From Scortum barcoo (lineage: Eukaryota; Chordata; Actinopteri; Centrarchiformes; Terapontidae), in NCBI GenBank assembly GCA_023238725.1, contig CM041550.1, positions 7,077,044 to 7,141,043 of the forward strand: a stretch of 64,000 nt of DNA. Direction: 5' to 3'. The notes beneath the pieces are model-generated. The model did not search any database and was not told the DNA's origin. It worked only from the letters and a program-made list of their open reading frames with translations. This document shows positions 40,101-48,300 of this stretch, piece by piece. Numbering within the stretch: the first letter of the stretch is position 1; every line of letters begins with the position of its first letter. The translations under genes and the position numbers were made by a program.

Positions 40101-43100
40101 GGGGGAGGGGGCACCCAGAGGGACGCTGAACATTTTCCCCACTGGCAAGTTGGAGCAAGGCCAGTGAGTGTGTGCATCATAAAGAGAGAAAAAGCCTTAT
40201 GCAACCTCTGGATGTCATATAGAGATTTTTTTTGTTTTAAAACAAGGTCACACAATAGCTTAACACAATTTATTACTGCTGAATGAGCTGCCCTGATTCA
40301 ATCTGTGACTCAGAGGCAGACGCTAGGTATAAAGTTTGAGCTTTAACATTACAGGTATGCAGGAAATCTACAGCCAGATTGCTTTATTTCATACATTCGT
40401 GTCTGGAAGAAGTCACTCACTGGGATATGATGTGTCAACCTTTGTTTGAATGTGGCAATAAAAACACTCAGAACCACTAATTGGTGATGAATCAGGATCA
40501 CAAGAGGAGTTGTGTAAGATTTAGTCTGTGGTCTTAAATTCATCCTGGTTACTGTGATGTTGCCCTGAGTTGTTTTTGTCACCTGACAGTCCAGCCCGGG
40601 CGCTGACTGCAACGTGTCAGTCAGGTGATGCCGAGGAACTGGTTAGGTGAAGGGTGCTCTGACTCAGAGGCTCTCCTGCAGGCGGACGCACTTTAGAAAC
40701 TGCTCTGTGGTTTCAAGAGCGCTGTGGATTTAGACTAAAAGAGGGAAGTCTTAAAAGTGCTCCAAGAGTTGCTTATTCATGCGTCAGCAGTTTTAAACTC
40801 TCATTTGGGTCAATTTCTGATGACAGAGAAAAGCCTTGTGTATTAATATATTTCTGTTGCTGGCAATATTTTCAAGGATCATCTCAACTCACACAAAAGC
40901 CCAATCAACAAATATAACCAATATAGCCATACAGTATATATAACATATATATAGATTTAGTGCATGAAACTAAATCTAATTTTCAATTCTGATCATCAGT
41001 GTATCAAGCAATAGTGCCCAACATTTGCTCTTTCTAGCTCTGTAAATATGAAGATTTATTGCTATTTTCTGTTTCACACATTTATAATTGAGAGTCTTTG
41101 GGTTTTAGGAAATTGTAATGGCCATTTTCACAGTTTATAGACTTAATAAAATAAAAATCAACAGATCAATCTGGCATAAGAATAATAATAATAATAATTT
41201 GCTGTTTCCGGTCCAAGTCTCCCTGCCATTTTTAGACAACATATTAGTATTGTCCAGTTCAGGACGTACAAAATGGTAGAGTGGTTTGTGTAATAATGGT
41301 TTAACTTGTTGGTTCTACTGTTTCTTGTACCAAACACTGACACACAGAGACCTAACATCTACTGACGACCAGTGTATCTATCTATCTAAATACAAAGGAA
41401 GTAACTACAGTCAGTGATGGAGAAAGTATTCCAACTATTTACTTAAATAAAACTATTAATTACACACTGCAAAAACACTGTACTTTAAAATTTTATTGAA
41501 GTACAAATGCACTCATTGCAATAAATGGACCACTGTGAGGGTGATAAAATTATATATAATTGAATCACTAGTCATTATATTTTATTATAACAAATTAAAT
41601 TATTATAATGATTTAAAGGAAAAGCAACAAATCCTCTTATGTTTGAAACTGACAGGATAAAAAGTTTTTGCATGAAAAAATTATGTCCATCACAAACCAT
41701 ATCAGCTGAACTTGTATAAACAGCTAGGTAGTTTACTGGTAAAAACATCTTAATATTGTAAAGTAACAAGCGTCTAAACCTGTCAAATAGTTGAAGTCAA
41801 TACTTCCCTCTGAAACTGTACACGTGTTACTGTTGTTATTTACAGTATATATACACACACTTTTATGTAAATTTATACCTGTACATAGGAGTTTAATATT
41901 TATGTTTACCTTGTCTCACTGTTGTCCTTGTTTTAAACTGTATGTATCTCTACTTCTATTTACCTACATTGAGAGCGTATTAAAAACTGGAGACAGATTC
42001 CTTGTATTCATTCACAAACTTGGCCAATAAAACTGATTCAGACTCTCAAGTATCTCATACTTGAGTATATGTATTTAGTTACATTGGTAACGGATATTAA
42101 AGTATTATGGGGCTCACTATTATTTGACACCTATCACAGTAGCAGCATCAGGTAAAGTGACTGAGATGAGACTAAATGTTTTGCTGGGATGAATTAAACA
42201 CAGATCAGGTCACCTAATGTGACAGATAACAGGACGCCCAACATCCTCACCAAATCTAACTGTGTGCAGATAAGACCATCAGCTGCAGGATGTCAACATC
42301 ACACGTTTTGAGGAATTATTAATGGAGATAGGGGTGAAAAAACAAGACGGACACAAAGACGATCAGAGAGGACACAGCGTACTGAATCATCCCTCAAACC
42401 ATAAGTCCTTTTAAACACAGCTTATTAATACCTGCACCCTACAGCCTTAACAGTATTATATTTCTATTTGCTTTATATTTCTACCCTTATTTTATTGTAT
42501 CACTATTTTCTATTCCTAAACCTTGAATTAAAGGCATTTTCACATGTGTGTTTATCTTTCTACATTGCCTGTGACTCAATAACTTCATTGTCTGACTGCT
42601 CCATGTTATTATTGTGCACATGACAAATAAAAAGTTGAATACTGAAAACATCAGAAGTGAAGGGTCTTTCTCTGCACTTCATACTATATTTTTCTGCACA
42701 TTTCTCAGTCTATATCTTCCTAAATCTTGAACTACAGTCATTTTAACTGATTGTCTCTGACTTGAACACTTCTCAGTGTTATTGTTGTACACATGACGAT
42801 GAAATCTGACCTTTTTTATCCATCAGCCACATGAAGAGCAGCCAGGGGACGAACCCGGCGGGGCCCCACAGCACCAGCACCGCGATGTCGGACTTGGTGA
42901 AGCCGTAGGCCCGGACGGCGGAGTTCTGGATCGGGCCCCAGAAGTTCCACACCATCCCCTGCAGGAGCCCCAGGAGCGAGAACAGGCTCAGCACCAGCCA
43001 TCTTCTCCCGTACACCCGGCCGTTCACCGGCTGCCCGCCCGGCTCCGCCTGTGGCACGGCGGCCAGGAGCGGCTCCCGCTCGGCCTCGGTGCTCCGACCG

Positions 43101-43108
43101 GCACCCAT
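5742..43108 (-). CDS. slc49a4: slc49a4 (DIRC2) lysosomal MFS transporter, 8 of about 9 coding exons
   Basis: Family knowledge: SLC49A4/DIRC2 is a lysosomal-membrane 12-helix MFS protein, reported as a proton-coupled pyridoxine exporter. Seen: exons, in order of translation, at 42811-43108, 37617-37710, 28051-28330, 27277-27406, 21866-21974, 15828-15895, 9334-9461 and 5742-5924, all with AG/GT borders and compatible phases. The N-terminus has an acidic dileucine signal, EREPLL, with Leu14-Leu15 at the positions of the known human lysosomal sorting motif. Exon 1 continues with the family blocks VYGRRWLVL and VWNFWGPIQNSA, and ends in an MFS loop motif, MDKKG. Later blocks include [33 protein letters not shown] and VPIFFELCIETVYPVPEG. 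The start at 43108 aligns with the human start and keeps the dileucine spacing. About 428 codons are visible against 478 aa in human; the final exon was not found. Oddity: exon 3 has a 5-nt surplus and a TGA at codon 150. The gene is divergent from hspbap1 and shares its CpG-rich promoter. Confidence 0.96.
5925..9333 (-). other. slc49a4: slc49a4 intron 7
   Basis: 3.4-kb intron. It contains a 10-bp unit repeated near 7861-7886 (AAATTTAACA), a poly-A near 7675 and an L2-like retroposon tail at about 8900-9120. No conserved ORF was seen. Confidence 0.85.
8900..9120 (+). repeat. L2-like LINE 3' tail
   Basis: The segment ends GAAGCACTTTGTAGCTGTG, then an AAGTGCTTTAAAAATAAAG block. This resembles the tail shared by many teleost L2-type non-LTR elements (GTAAAGCACTTTGT...GTGCTATATAAATAAAG). 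No reverse transcriptase ORF is present, so it would be a 5'-truncated copy. The family was assigned from memory of the tail and not searched. Confidence 0.6.
9334..9461 (-). CDS. slc49a4: slc49a4 coding exon 7
   Basis: A 128-bp exon with acceptor TTCACAG|GTTTGC and donor TGCAG|GTGGGT. It encodes [20 protein letters not shown], then [20 protein letters not shown]. This matches human [39 protein letters not shown] and contains one membrane helix. Confidence 0.95.
9462..15827 (-). other. slc49a4: slc49a4 intron 6
   Basis: 6.4-kb intron with no recognised gene. It contains a GTCT/ATCT-rich stretch (11150-11206), a short CA run (14051-14065) and a degenerate AGCAT pentamer run (14572-14587). The stretch 11530-11830 and the block around 12540-12760 are complex, balanced sequence that could be conserved non-coding DNA; alignment would decide. 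Confidence 0.8.
15828..15895 (-). CDS. slc49a4: slc49a4 coding exon 6
   Basis: A short 68-bp exon with acceptor CACACAG|ATGGAC and donor GGCCAG|GTGAGC. It encodes [20 protein letters not shown] followed by MA and part of Arg, matching human [23 protein letters not shown]. Confidence 0.95.
16061..16105. repeat. (GT)n microsatellite
   Basis: Uninterrupted GT run of 45 bp, 166 bp upstream (coding sense) of the exon 6 acceptor. Confidence 0.98.
16911..16954. promoter_or_regulatory. Possible enhancer core: POU octamer plus GTTAATTAAC palindrome
   Basis: ATGCAAAT at 16911-16918 is a perfect POU-factor octamer. GTTAATTAAC at 16945-16954 is a perfect 10-bp palindrome with HNF1/homeodomain-like half sites. 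Such short motifs occur by chance, so this is only a candidate. The surrounding 16800-17060 is non-repetitive. Confidence 0.2.
19920..20013. repeat. 49-bp tandem duplication
   Basis: Copy 1 is 19920-19968 and copy 2 is 19969-20013. Both start GGCTCTTGCTGCATACCTTA and differ at one base over the 45 bp of overlap (TCAGACTC versus ACAGACTC). This suggests a recent local duplication. Confidence 0.95.
21831..21854. repeat. (GT)n microsatellite next to exon 5 donor
   Basis: A 24-bp GT run. In the slc49a4 transcript it is a CA repeat starting 11 nt downstream of the exon 5 splice donor. Confidence 0.97.
21866..21974 (-). CDS. slc49a4: slc49a4 coding exon 5
   Basis: A 109-bp exon with acceptor CTTCAG|TAACAT and donor AGCCAG|GTAGGC. 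It encodes [20 protein letters not shown] followed by WSGVLDMVLTPAKVSQ, matching human [30 protein letters not shown]. A 24-bp TG repeat (CA on the coding strand) starts 11 nt past the donor. Confidence 0.96.
21975..27276 (-). other. slc49a4: slc49a4 intron 4
   Basis: 5.3-kb intron with no recognised gene. A short TG run occurs at about 26126-26145. The block at roughly 26600-26900 is complex and non-repetitive with homeodomain-like TAATTAA cores; it may be conserved regulatory DNA but cannot be judged from one sequence. Confidence 0.8.
27249..27267. repeat. (GT)n plus poly-T tract next to exon 4 donor
   Basis: GT at 27249-27260 followed by T at 27260-27267. In the transcript it reads as an A-run then a CA-run starting about 9 nt past the exon 4 donor. 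Confidence 0.95.
27277..27406 (-). CDS. slc49a4: slc49a4 coding exon 4
   Basis: A 130-bp exon with acceptor TGGCAG|AGTTGG and donor CTCAG|GTATTT. It encodes ELAAIAVLFAAVLLYFPSRP (a TM helix), then the central cytosolic-loop signature [20 protein letters not shown] and CRLL. The [16 protein letters not shown] block is nearly identical to human DIRC2. A poly-A plus CA tract (27249-27267 on the plus strand) begins about 9 nt beyond the donor. Confidence 0.96.
27407..28050 (-). other. slc49a4: slc49a4 intron 3
   Basis: A 644-bp intron, the shortest of the gene. It contains an 18-bp poly-A at 27484-27501 (plus strand), which makes a poly-T in the transcript about 80 nt before the exon 4 acceptor. 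Confidence 0.9.
28051..28330 (-). CDS. slc49a4: slc49a4 coding exon 3, frame disrupted
   Basis: Acceptor TTACAG|GTTGAT and donor GCAG|GTACTA. The first 54 bases read LIHGGQLLNGLAGPTIMA in frame with exon 2, then hit TGA at 28273-28275. From about 28272 onward a different frame reads AGPYLSTTWFAPDQRATATA, then LFSYLGGAAAFVVGPLIVPA and FIRDRIQLVMYAG, in frame with exon 4. Human has 12 bases between the conserved Met and the aromatic residue of the (F/Y)LSTTW block; here there are 17, a surplus of 5. Without the surplus, phases across the whole gene agree. As given, translation would stop after 149 residues. Confidence 0.93.
32097..32120. repeat. Poly-T run
   Basis: Twenty-four T bases, the longest homopolymer seen. 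It could be the poly-A tail of an old minus-strand retroposon, but no body or target duplication was recognised. Confidence 0.95.
36825..36905 (+). repeat. Teleost retroposon 3' tail
   Basis: Contains TGTAAAGCTCCTTGAGG, then GTGATTTGTGATATTGGGCT and GTATAAATAAAA. This closely follows the dispersed fish tail GTAAAGCCCTTTGAGGCA...GTGATTTGTGATATTGGGCTATATAAATAAA, which I know from many teleost loci. It is truncated, with no coding part. Confidence 0.65.
37617..37710 (-). CDS. slc49a4: slc49a4 coding exon 2
   Basis: A 94-bp exon with acceptor CTCCAG|GTTTGC and donor GATG|GTAAGG. It encodes LRASLLLSALFMLLGSALRS followed by IPLTEQPLRR, corresponding to TM3 of the human protein (human LRITVLL...LRCIPISD). 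It opens by completing the glycine codon from exon 1 and closes two bases into a Trp codon. Confidence 0.93.
38370..38620 (-). repeat. Interspersed retroposon tail, copy A
   Basis: On the plus strand it begins TCAGAATCAGAATCAGCTTT followed by ATTGGCAAAGTATGTAAAC. This is the reverse complement of a common teleost tail that ends CCAATAAAGCTGATTCTGATT. A diverged copy in opposite orientation lies at 41795-42045; shared blocks include the A/TTTGTACATT-like core, TTTAAACTGTAT and the terminal AATAAA-CTGATTC. Confidence 0.7.
41181..41198. repeat. (AAT)n microsatellite
   Basis: Six AAT units. Confidence 0.95.
41410..42110. repeat. Degenerate MITE-like element, possibly split by copy B
   Basis: The left part (AGTGATGGAGAAAGTATTCC followed by ACTTAAATAAAACTATTAAT and ACACTGCAAAAACACTGTACT) resembles the dispersed teleost sequence GTGATGGAAGAAGTATTCAGATC...CACTGTAAAAATACT. 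The right part has TACTTGAGTATATGTATTTAGTTAC, like the opposite end of such elements. Copy B of the retroposon tail lies between them, suggesting nesting. Assigned from memory, not searched. Confidence 0.4.
41795..42045 (+). repeat. Interspersed retroposon tail, copy B
   Basis: Ends TTGGCCAATAAAACTGATTC. It matches the reverse complement of the 38370-38620 repeat throughout; both copies encode related nonsense peptides around the words FTLS-CCP-FKLY and R-RFL, showing common descent. The pair forms a 3.4-kb-spaced inverted repeat. Confidence 0.7.
42430..42805 (+). repeat. Two diverged head-to-tail retroposon tails
   Basis: Copy 1 (about 42430-42650) contains CCTAAACCTTGAATTAAAGG and ends GTTATTATTGTGCACATGAC. 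Copy 2 (about 42665-42805) contains CCTAAATCTTGAACTACAGT and ends GTTATTGTTGTACACATGAC. The CACATGACAATAAA-type end is a common teleost non-LTR tail. Copy 2 stops 5 bp short of the slc49a4 exon 1 donor. Confidence 0.65.
42811..43108 (-). CDS. slc49a4: slc49a4 coding exon 1
   Basis: Encodes 99 codons plus one base. It starts MGAGRSTEAEREPLL, carrying the lysosomal dileucine signal, and includes TM1, the conserved VWNFWGPIQNSA loop and TM2. It ends at DKK plus the first base of a glycine codon. The donor reads AAAG|GTCAGATTTC, which is weaker than consensus after GT. High CpG content matches the promoter island around it. A longer in-frame ORF reaches upstream to 43321, but its N-terminal part resembles no family member, so the start at 43108 was chosen. 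Confidence 0.95.
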
Positions 43109-43560
43109 GGCTGGCAGCTGGCCCCCAAAACAAATCCCGGTTTCTAACGAGTAGGCTGTCCGGGAGCGGTAAGAGACGGCGAGAGAAAAAAATGGACGAC
43201 TCTCCCGAAAACAGTCAAAACAAGAAAATAACCGATGTCTGTTTCTGTCCTTTGGCTTTACTGCGCATGCTCGAACGGAAACGGGTTGCCTTAGTGGAAA
43301 CTGTCGTCCTTGGGCGGCCATTTTGGCTTCTCTTCCACGTTAGCTTGAATGAAGCAGCTGCAGTCACCGCGGAGCCTAAATGGATGCAGTTTCACAGAAA
43401 GGCGCTCCCGGTGAATAAAAGACACGATGTTCTGTCATGTGAGGTTTGTTTACTTCCGATTGAAACCCCAGCAACACGTGTAGTGAAAGGTGAGTCCTCT
43501 GTTTTTGTCCAGAGGAGATGTTAGCCAATGTTAACCTTCCGGGTTAGGTGATTTTTGACA
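42820..43560. promoter_or_regulatory. CpG-rich bidirectional promoter of slc49a4 and hspbap1
   Basis: CpG density rises sharply from slc49a4 exon 1 to about 43420. Motif matches seen: NRF1-like TGCGCATGC (43262-43270), YY1-like GCGGCCATTTTG (43314-43325), ETS-like ACTTCCG (43452-43458), E-box CACGTG (43475-43480) and a second ETS-like CTTCCGG (about 43535). This set is typical of TATA-less housekeeping divergent promoters. The two genes are also divergent neighbours in human. Exact start sites cannot be read from sequence. Confidence 0.7.
43400..43489 (+). other. hspbap1: Probable non-coding first exon of hspbap1
   Basis: A consensus donor, GTGAAAG|GTGAGTCC, ends at 43489 inside the CpG-rich promoter. 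A good acceptor with a pyrimidine tract, CTCTCTATCAG|TGTG, sits at 45186, 15 bp before the hspbap1 ATG. Joining them gives a 5' UTR intron of 1.7 kb and places transcription start next to the slc49a4 promoter. The 5' edge of this exon is a guess. Confidence 0.45.
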
Positions 43561-45186
43561 ATAGAGTCGATGCCTGCTAATCAGCCAAGACACCGAGTTA
43601 ATATAATCGTCTGAAACATCAGAGGTACATTTTGTGCGGTCTGAGTTATCTGATTAATCGAGCTCCTCACTCAAAAAACGGCGTGACCAAGTTGGTCATT
43701 TTCTTACAATAGTTAGCCACATTATCTGACATTAAAAAGCTACAGCGAGTTCAATCAGTTGGGGGACATTTATCATAACTTACAACCAGACATATGAATG
43801 TAAACATAAGGTAGGTAAATACTTTTAGATGACAAAGAGCAATCAAAGTGGATTAGCTTTAAGATAACTGTTCAGTCTGTGTGGTAGTAAAAAAGGGCGG
43901 AAGTAACATTTGTAGGGCCAATATCATTATTACCTGAAGCCTGAAAATGTTCATTAAACACATTAACTGTTTTTATGATGATCCTTTTGTTTGTGTACTA
44001 AACAAAACTATCAATAGTTGGAAAATAAGCTCATAAATAAACCTGTCCCCTGATGAATTAAGTGAAGAAAGGTGACACTGTTTCTAAATTTATGAAAACA
44101 CATATACCAGTATGTTTGTAATAAGGATGTAATAATGACAGGTAATGTCAGGAGTTCATATGGTTCTGGATCTAATCAGCATGAAGTACAGGTTAAATAA
44201 AGTGCATACAAATCAGATAACTCATTTTATCTAGTGTAAAACATCAACATGTTCGCGAAAGCGTGTGTACTTTTTGGTCCAGTGACTTTGTTGTGAATGT
44301 ATGTAATGAATGTATTTGTGTGTATGTGAATGCTCAGTACAGAAACTGTGTTGACATATATGGTCACATTTATACAATGAAAACACTGATACGTGTCTCT
44401 TATATGACATCAGATCTGTTTGTTTTAATTTAGCATTTAAGTTAATTTGGCATCATTAATTTAAAAACTGCAGTCCTCACCTGAAGATTAACACAGGGCA
44501 CATTTGCTAATCTTGTTCCATCCACCTCTTCACTCTCAGACAGCCTGACCCTACTGTTAAATGCAAAGAGGAGGATTTAGCTGCTCAAACCTTAAAACCT
44601 TAAAAATGTTTTATTGCACTACTTAAAATAAATGGATTTAAGTTTTGGTTAAGGGGGATGATTATTTTCTGTGAGACACACAATATTTCCCAGTTTTTGT
44701 GGGAAAAAAACGCGACTCATCCAATATCTTTAGGTTAACTGAAGCTTATCACGTTGGCCAACCTTACCAGTGCCCTTGCCAGGAAACTCTGAGGCTATCA
44801 CAGCAACATTTACCAATCATTTAGTTTAAAAACCTCCATTGATTTGCATTTTGTCAGGTAGGTACATGTCTGTTTGAAGTTCTGACACCTGGTTGCTGAT
44901 AAGATTTAGATTATGCAAACATGCTTGAAGATAAGGAAGTCTCAATTTCCTCTGCTTTCCAAAGCTCTTCCTGAGTTGGGTTGTTTGTTAAATGACAAAG
45001 CACTGAGGGAGGAACAGATACTGTAGAGAGGCACACAAAAGCACAGCCATGCTTAGAAATCCACACAATATTGTTCACCTTTATCCCAAAAAAGATAAGA
45101 CATGTTACTGTAGCTAGTAGGCAATGTTGACTTAAATACCAGCTAGTCTGTATCTTCATCCTCTGTGTTCCCACCCTCTCTATCAG
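43490..45186 (+). other. hspbap1: Inferred 5' UTR intron of hspbap1
   Basis: 1.7 kb of AT-rich sequence without a recognisable gene or strong repeat. Bounded by GTGAGT at the left and CTATCAG at the right. If the non-coding exon is wrong, this is simply the upstream region. Confidence 0.45.
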
Positions 45187-45201
45187 TGTGTACTCGAGGC
45201 C

Positions 45202-45397
45202 ATGGCTGCGCCCGACTCCATTAAACCCTTCAGCCCAGAGGAGACCCAGAGGATTCTCCATCATCTGCAGCAGCCGGCAGTCTTTGTGAACATGACCTGC
45301 GGCTGGCCTGTCCTCTGCTGGACTGCAGAGCACCTGTCTCACTGCCTCGGCGACAAACCCGTCCGATTCAGACTTGGGAGGAAAAAGGAGACGAACA
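45202..45397 (+). CDS. hspbap1: hspbap1 coding exon 1
   Basis: Starts MAAPDSIKPFSPEETQRILH. It contains LQQPAVFVNM, matching human LQQPAIFCNM, and WPVLCWTAEHLS. Ends ACGAACA|GTAAGA, one base into a Thr codon. Confidence 0.94.
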
Positions 45398-48300
45398 GTA
45401 AGAGCAGAAGATTAATCCAGACAGATCTGGGTTGAGATGATTCCTGTGTAATTAATCTCCTGGATTGAACATGAGGAATGAAAACAGACTTCTGTGACCC
45501 AAAAAATCCAATTCAGGCTCCTCACCAAGCACTCTAAGTGGGCTTAAATTGTTTTGAATTGACTGAAATTATGATAGATTGCTGGAAAAATAAATATGGA
45601 TATAATATAAGAATGGTAATACAGTATATAATACAAAAGCTGTGGCAATAGAGCAATATTGAAATGAAAAATAATCACTTGGCACTTAGTCTTCAGTTGA
45701 GTTTAGGCTAATAAGATGCCATTTTCACCCCAGCATTTACATATTCCTTAAAATATGTCTTTTGCTGTATTATAGCATCCTAAAGTCAGTCTGGAAGTTG
45801 TAAATGCACTTTGAAAATGCCCTGTTTGATACACCAGTACATGAAATGTTTCCCCAAACAAACATGATTGAGGCGTCCGTGGTTTTCTTTATCCAAATGA
45901 TCGACTCTTCACATTAATCCACGGTGCTATAGGCAATGCAAGACATTTTCATTTCCATTCAAAACGTGCAGCATAATCTGCAATTTATCAGTTTCATCAT
46001 GGTAAATTAATAATTTCCTTTGTTTTTGTGCTCCTGATCACGTCAGTGCACAGACGCTCGTATGGCTGCTCGCTACCCAATTTTCACTGAACACATAATA
46101 ACTGTCTGCAGTCTTGTTTGGTCCGTCCTCCAACATGTGATCATTTACAGATTAGACTGTCGTTAGCGGGACCTTATGAAGTATTGGAGGTTGTTTAATG
46201 ATCTGATTTAAAAAGTCACACAAGCAAAAACAAAAAAACCCACAATGAGAGTTTTTGTTTGAGCAGCTGGTATATTTTGCCCTCCATGTGGCTGCGAAAC
46301 AGCTACAGTAATGACTCCTCCTATGATAAATAACAGAGAGCGTGTCCTCTGATAAAAGCCAGCTAATTAGATTTCTAAATCATCTTTTTTTTTTTTTGGC
46401 TGCAACAACTTACAGGAGGACGTTGCTCATGATGGATTATAAATGCTATCACTCAACCATGGACACACTTTGTTTACTAAAACAAAAGCGGGAGCATATC
46501 ACTACAACTGTGATTTATATTTCTCATAAAAGCAGGTAAAACAAAATTTCATGCCTCTGTGATGATGCATGGTGCTTTGAGTCTGATATATGCATTTCTT
46601 TTTGCACGGATCCATTGAATTGTTTTACTTAAACTTTATCACATTTTTACTCTGGATCCTCTCTTTCTTGTGCTTTATCTTGCTGTATTTTCTTTCTCTC
46701 ACAGCACCTCTGTTTGAAACCCAGTGTTCCTATGTGGAGGCCAAACTGAAGCACTTTCTCAGCTGGACCCGGGACCAGGCTGGGGCGGATGTAGGGCCTT
46801 TCTTTGAATACCCCAAATCAGAGTATTGGGCCTACGCTGACTACAAATACATCGCCGTGATGTTTCAAGATCAGCCCTCCATATTTGAGGTAACTGACCT
46901 CTTTCACACACTTTTAGATTTCACTTTTGTAACGCTTCCTGGTAAAAGAAAATCCAAACAAAACGACAGGTTTGAACAAGTGGAATCAAATTTTAAAGTC
47001 GTAGTTGTAGTTGATACCCTCCTCAGATGTTTGAATCATACTGCAACTAGAAGGCTTTTTTAACTGTGATGATAGAAACCCTTCGGCATTGTGTGTATTT
47101 GTGTTATTCTGTCCGAATCAGCAGGCAGCTAAAAGGAGAAACTTCGAGGAAGAAAGCTTGACAACTGAAGTTAATCACTGACTGTTTGAATGAGTAACAT
47201 ACCGTTAATAATGAGGCTCTTGAATATTGGAGATATAGCACACAGCCCAAAACATGGATCCATTTTTTGTTGCACAAAATAACAGATATACTTAGATCAT
47301 TTACTTTTTAAAAATAGGTTTACATTTTAAACCGACCGACCAAATAACAGCCTTAACAGTGCTGCCAGACTGTTTCAAGAGAGAAGAAGTTGATGTTAAA
47401 AGACCAGGAGAAAAGCAAACATGCCACAACTTAAACGATCTAAGTATGTCTCAGGATAGAAATGTTTCATCACAGGATGAAGGTGATCACTCACAACAAC
47501 TCTGTATTGATTTGCAGTCACCCTCTAAAGGAAACAAGTGGACCCAAACCATTCCAGCAAAATGCCCCCCCACAGCATAACAGAGCAGTGGGGGTCAATC
47601 ATTTTCCTTAATTTGTCACTCGTCCATATATCCACATATGTCAGCATGTTTATTGTTGCAGTACCCAGAATTTGCATACACAAACACACTCTGCCGCTTT
47701 AGTGTGTCTGTATCACAGAGGTGGAACTGGTCATTTATCATTTTTATGTGACCCAAAAAATATGGCACCGCATAAAGTCTAAGCAGACAAAGAATAATTA
47801 AAAAAGATATTATTCACATCCTCCCTGCTAATCTAGTTGCAAGAGCTCCCTCTTATCTACAAATTAAACATTAAATGAAAAATTATATTTATACTATGAC
47901 TTTTTTTTTTTCTCTTGTTTTGACATTTTCAATTAAAACGTTAAGCTTTTGCCAGTAACGACTTTATATTACCTGCTATTCTTGTCCCGCGGTAGTTAAA
48001 GACATAAAAGTGCCATCCTTTCTTAAACCACTGGCACCCATTCATTTCATTTTTATCTCAGTGATACATTTTTATTGTGCATCCACCCGCAATTATTACC
48101 CGCTGACATTCATGCCTTTGAGACAGGCAGACATGTTTTTTTTTTACAGGATAAATGGTGGCGGGGAAAAAGGCTGCCTGAAGGCTAGATTGACCAGTCT
48201 GTCATTTACGGCTACCTGCATGTATGGTAATGACTTCATTATTCAGGATGCTGGAGCGATTGCTACACCTTTGTGCTCTGACAGGGCATGATTGACAGAC

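Larger units (their letters stand above)
37711..42810 (-). other. slc49a4: slc49a4 intron 1
   Basis: 5.1-kb intron, the most repeat-rich part of the window. It contains an inverted pair of related interspersed repeats (38370-38620 and 41795-42045), an old MITE-like fragment around 41410-42110, an AAT microsatellite (41181) and two copies of a CACATGAC-ending tail (about 42430-42650 and 42665-42805), the second reaching the splice donor. Confidence 0.85.

Noticed and set aside
42779..43321. An upstream ATG at 43321 as the slc49a4 start
   Set aside because: It adds 71 residues with no family resemblance and shifts the dileucine signal away from residues 14-15, where it sits in human.
43051..43524. 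A 157-codon plus-strand ORF across the slc49a4 exon 1 and promoter region
   Set aside because: It is antisense to a well-supported exon for its first part and lies in CpG-rich promoter DNA, where stop codons are rare. No domain or family similarity was recognised.
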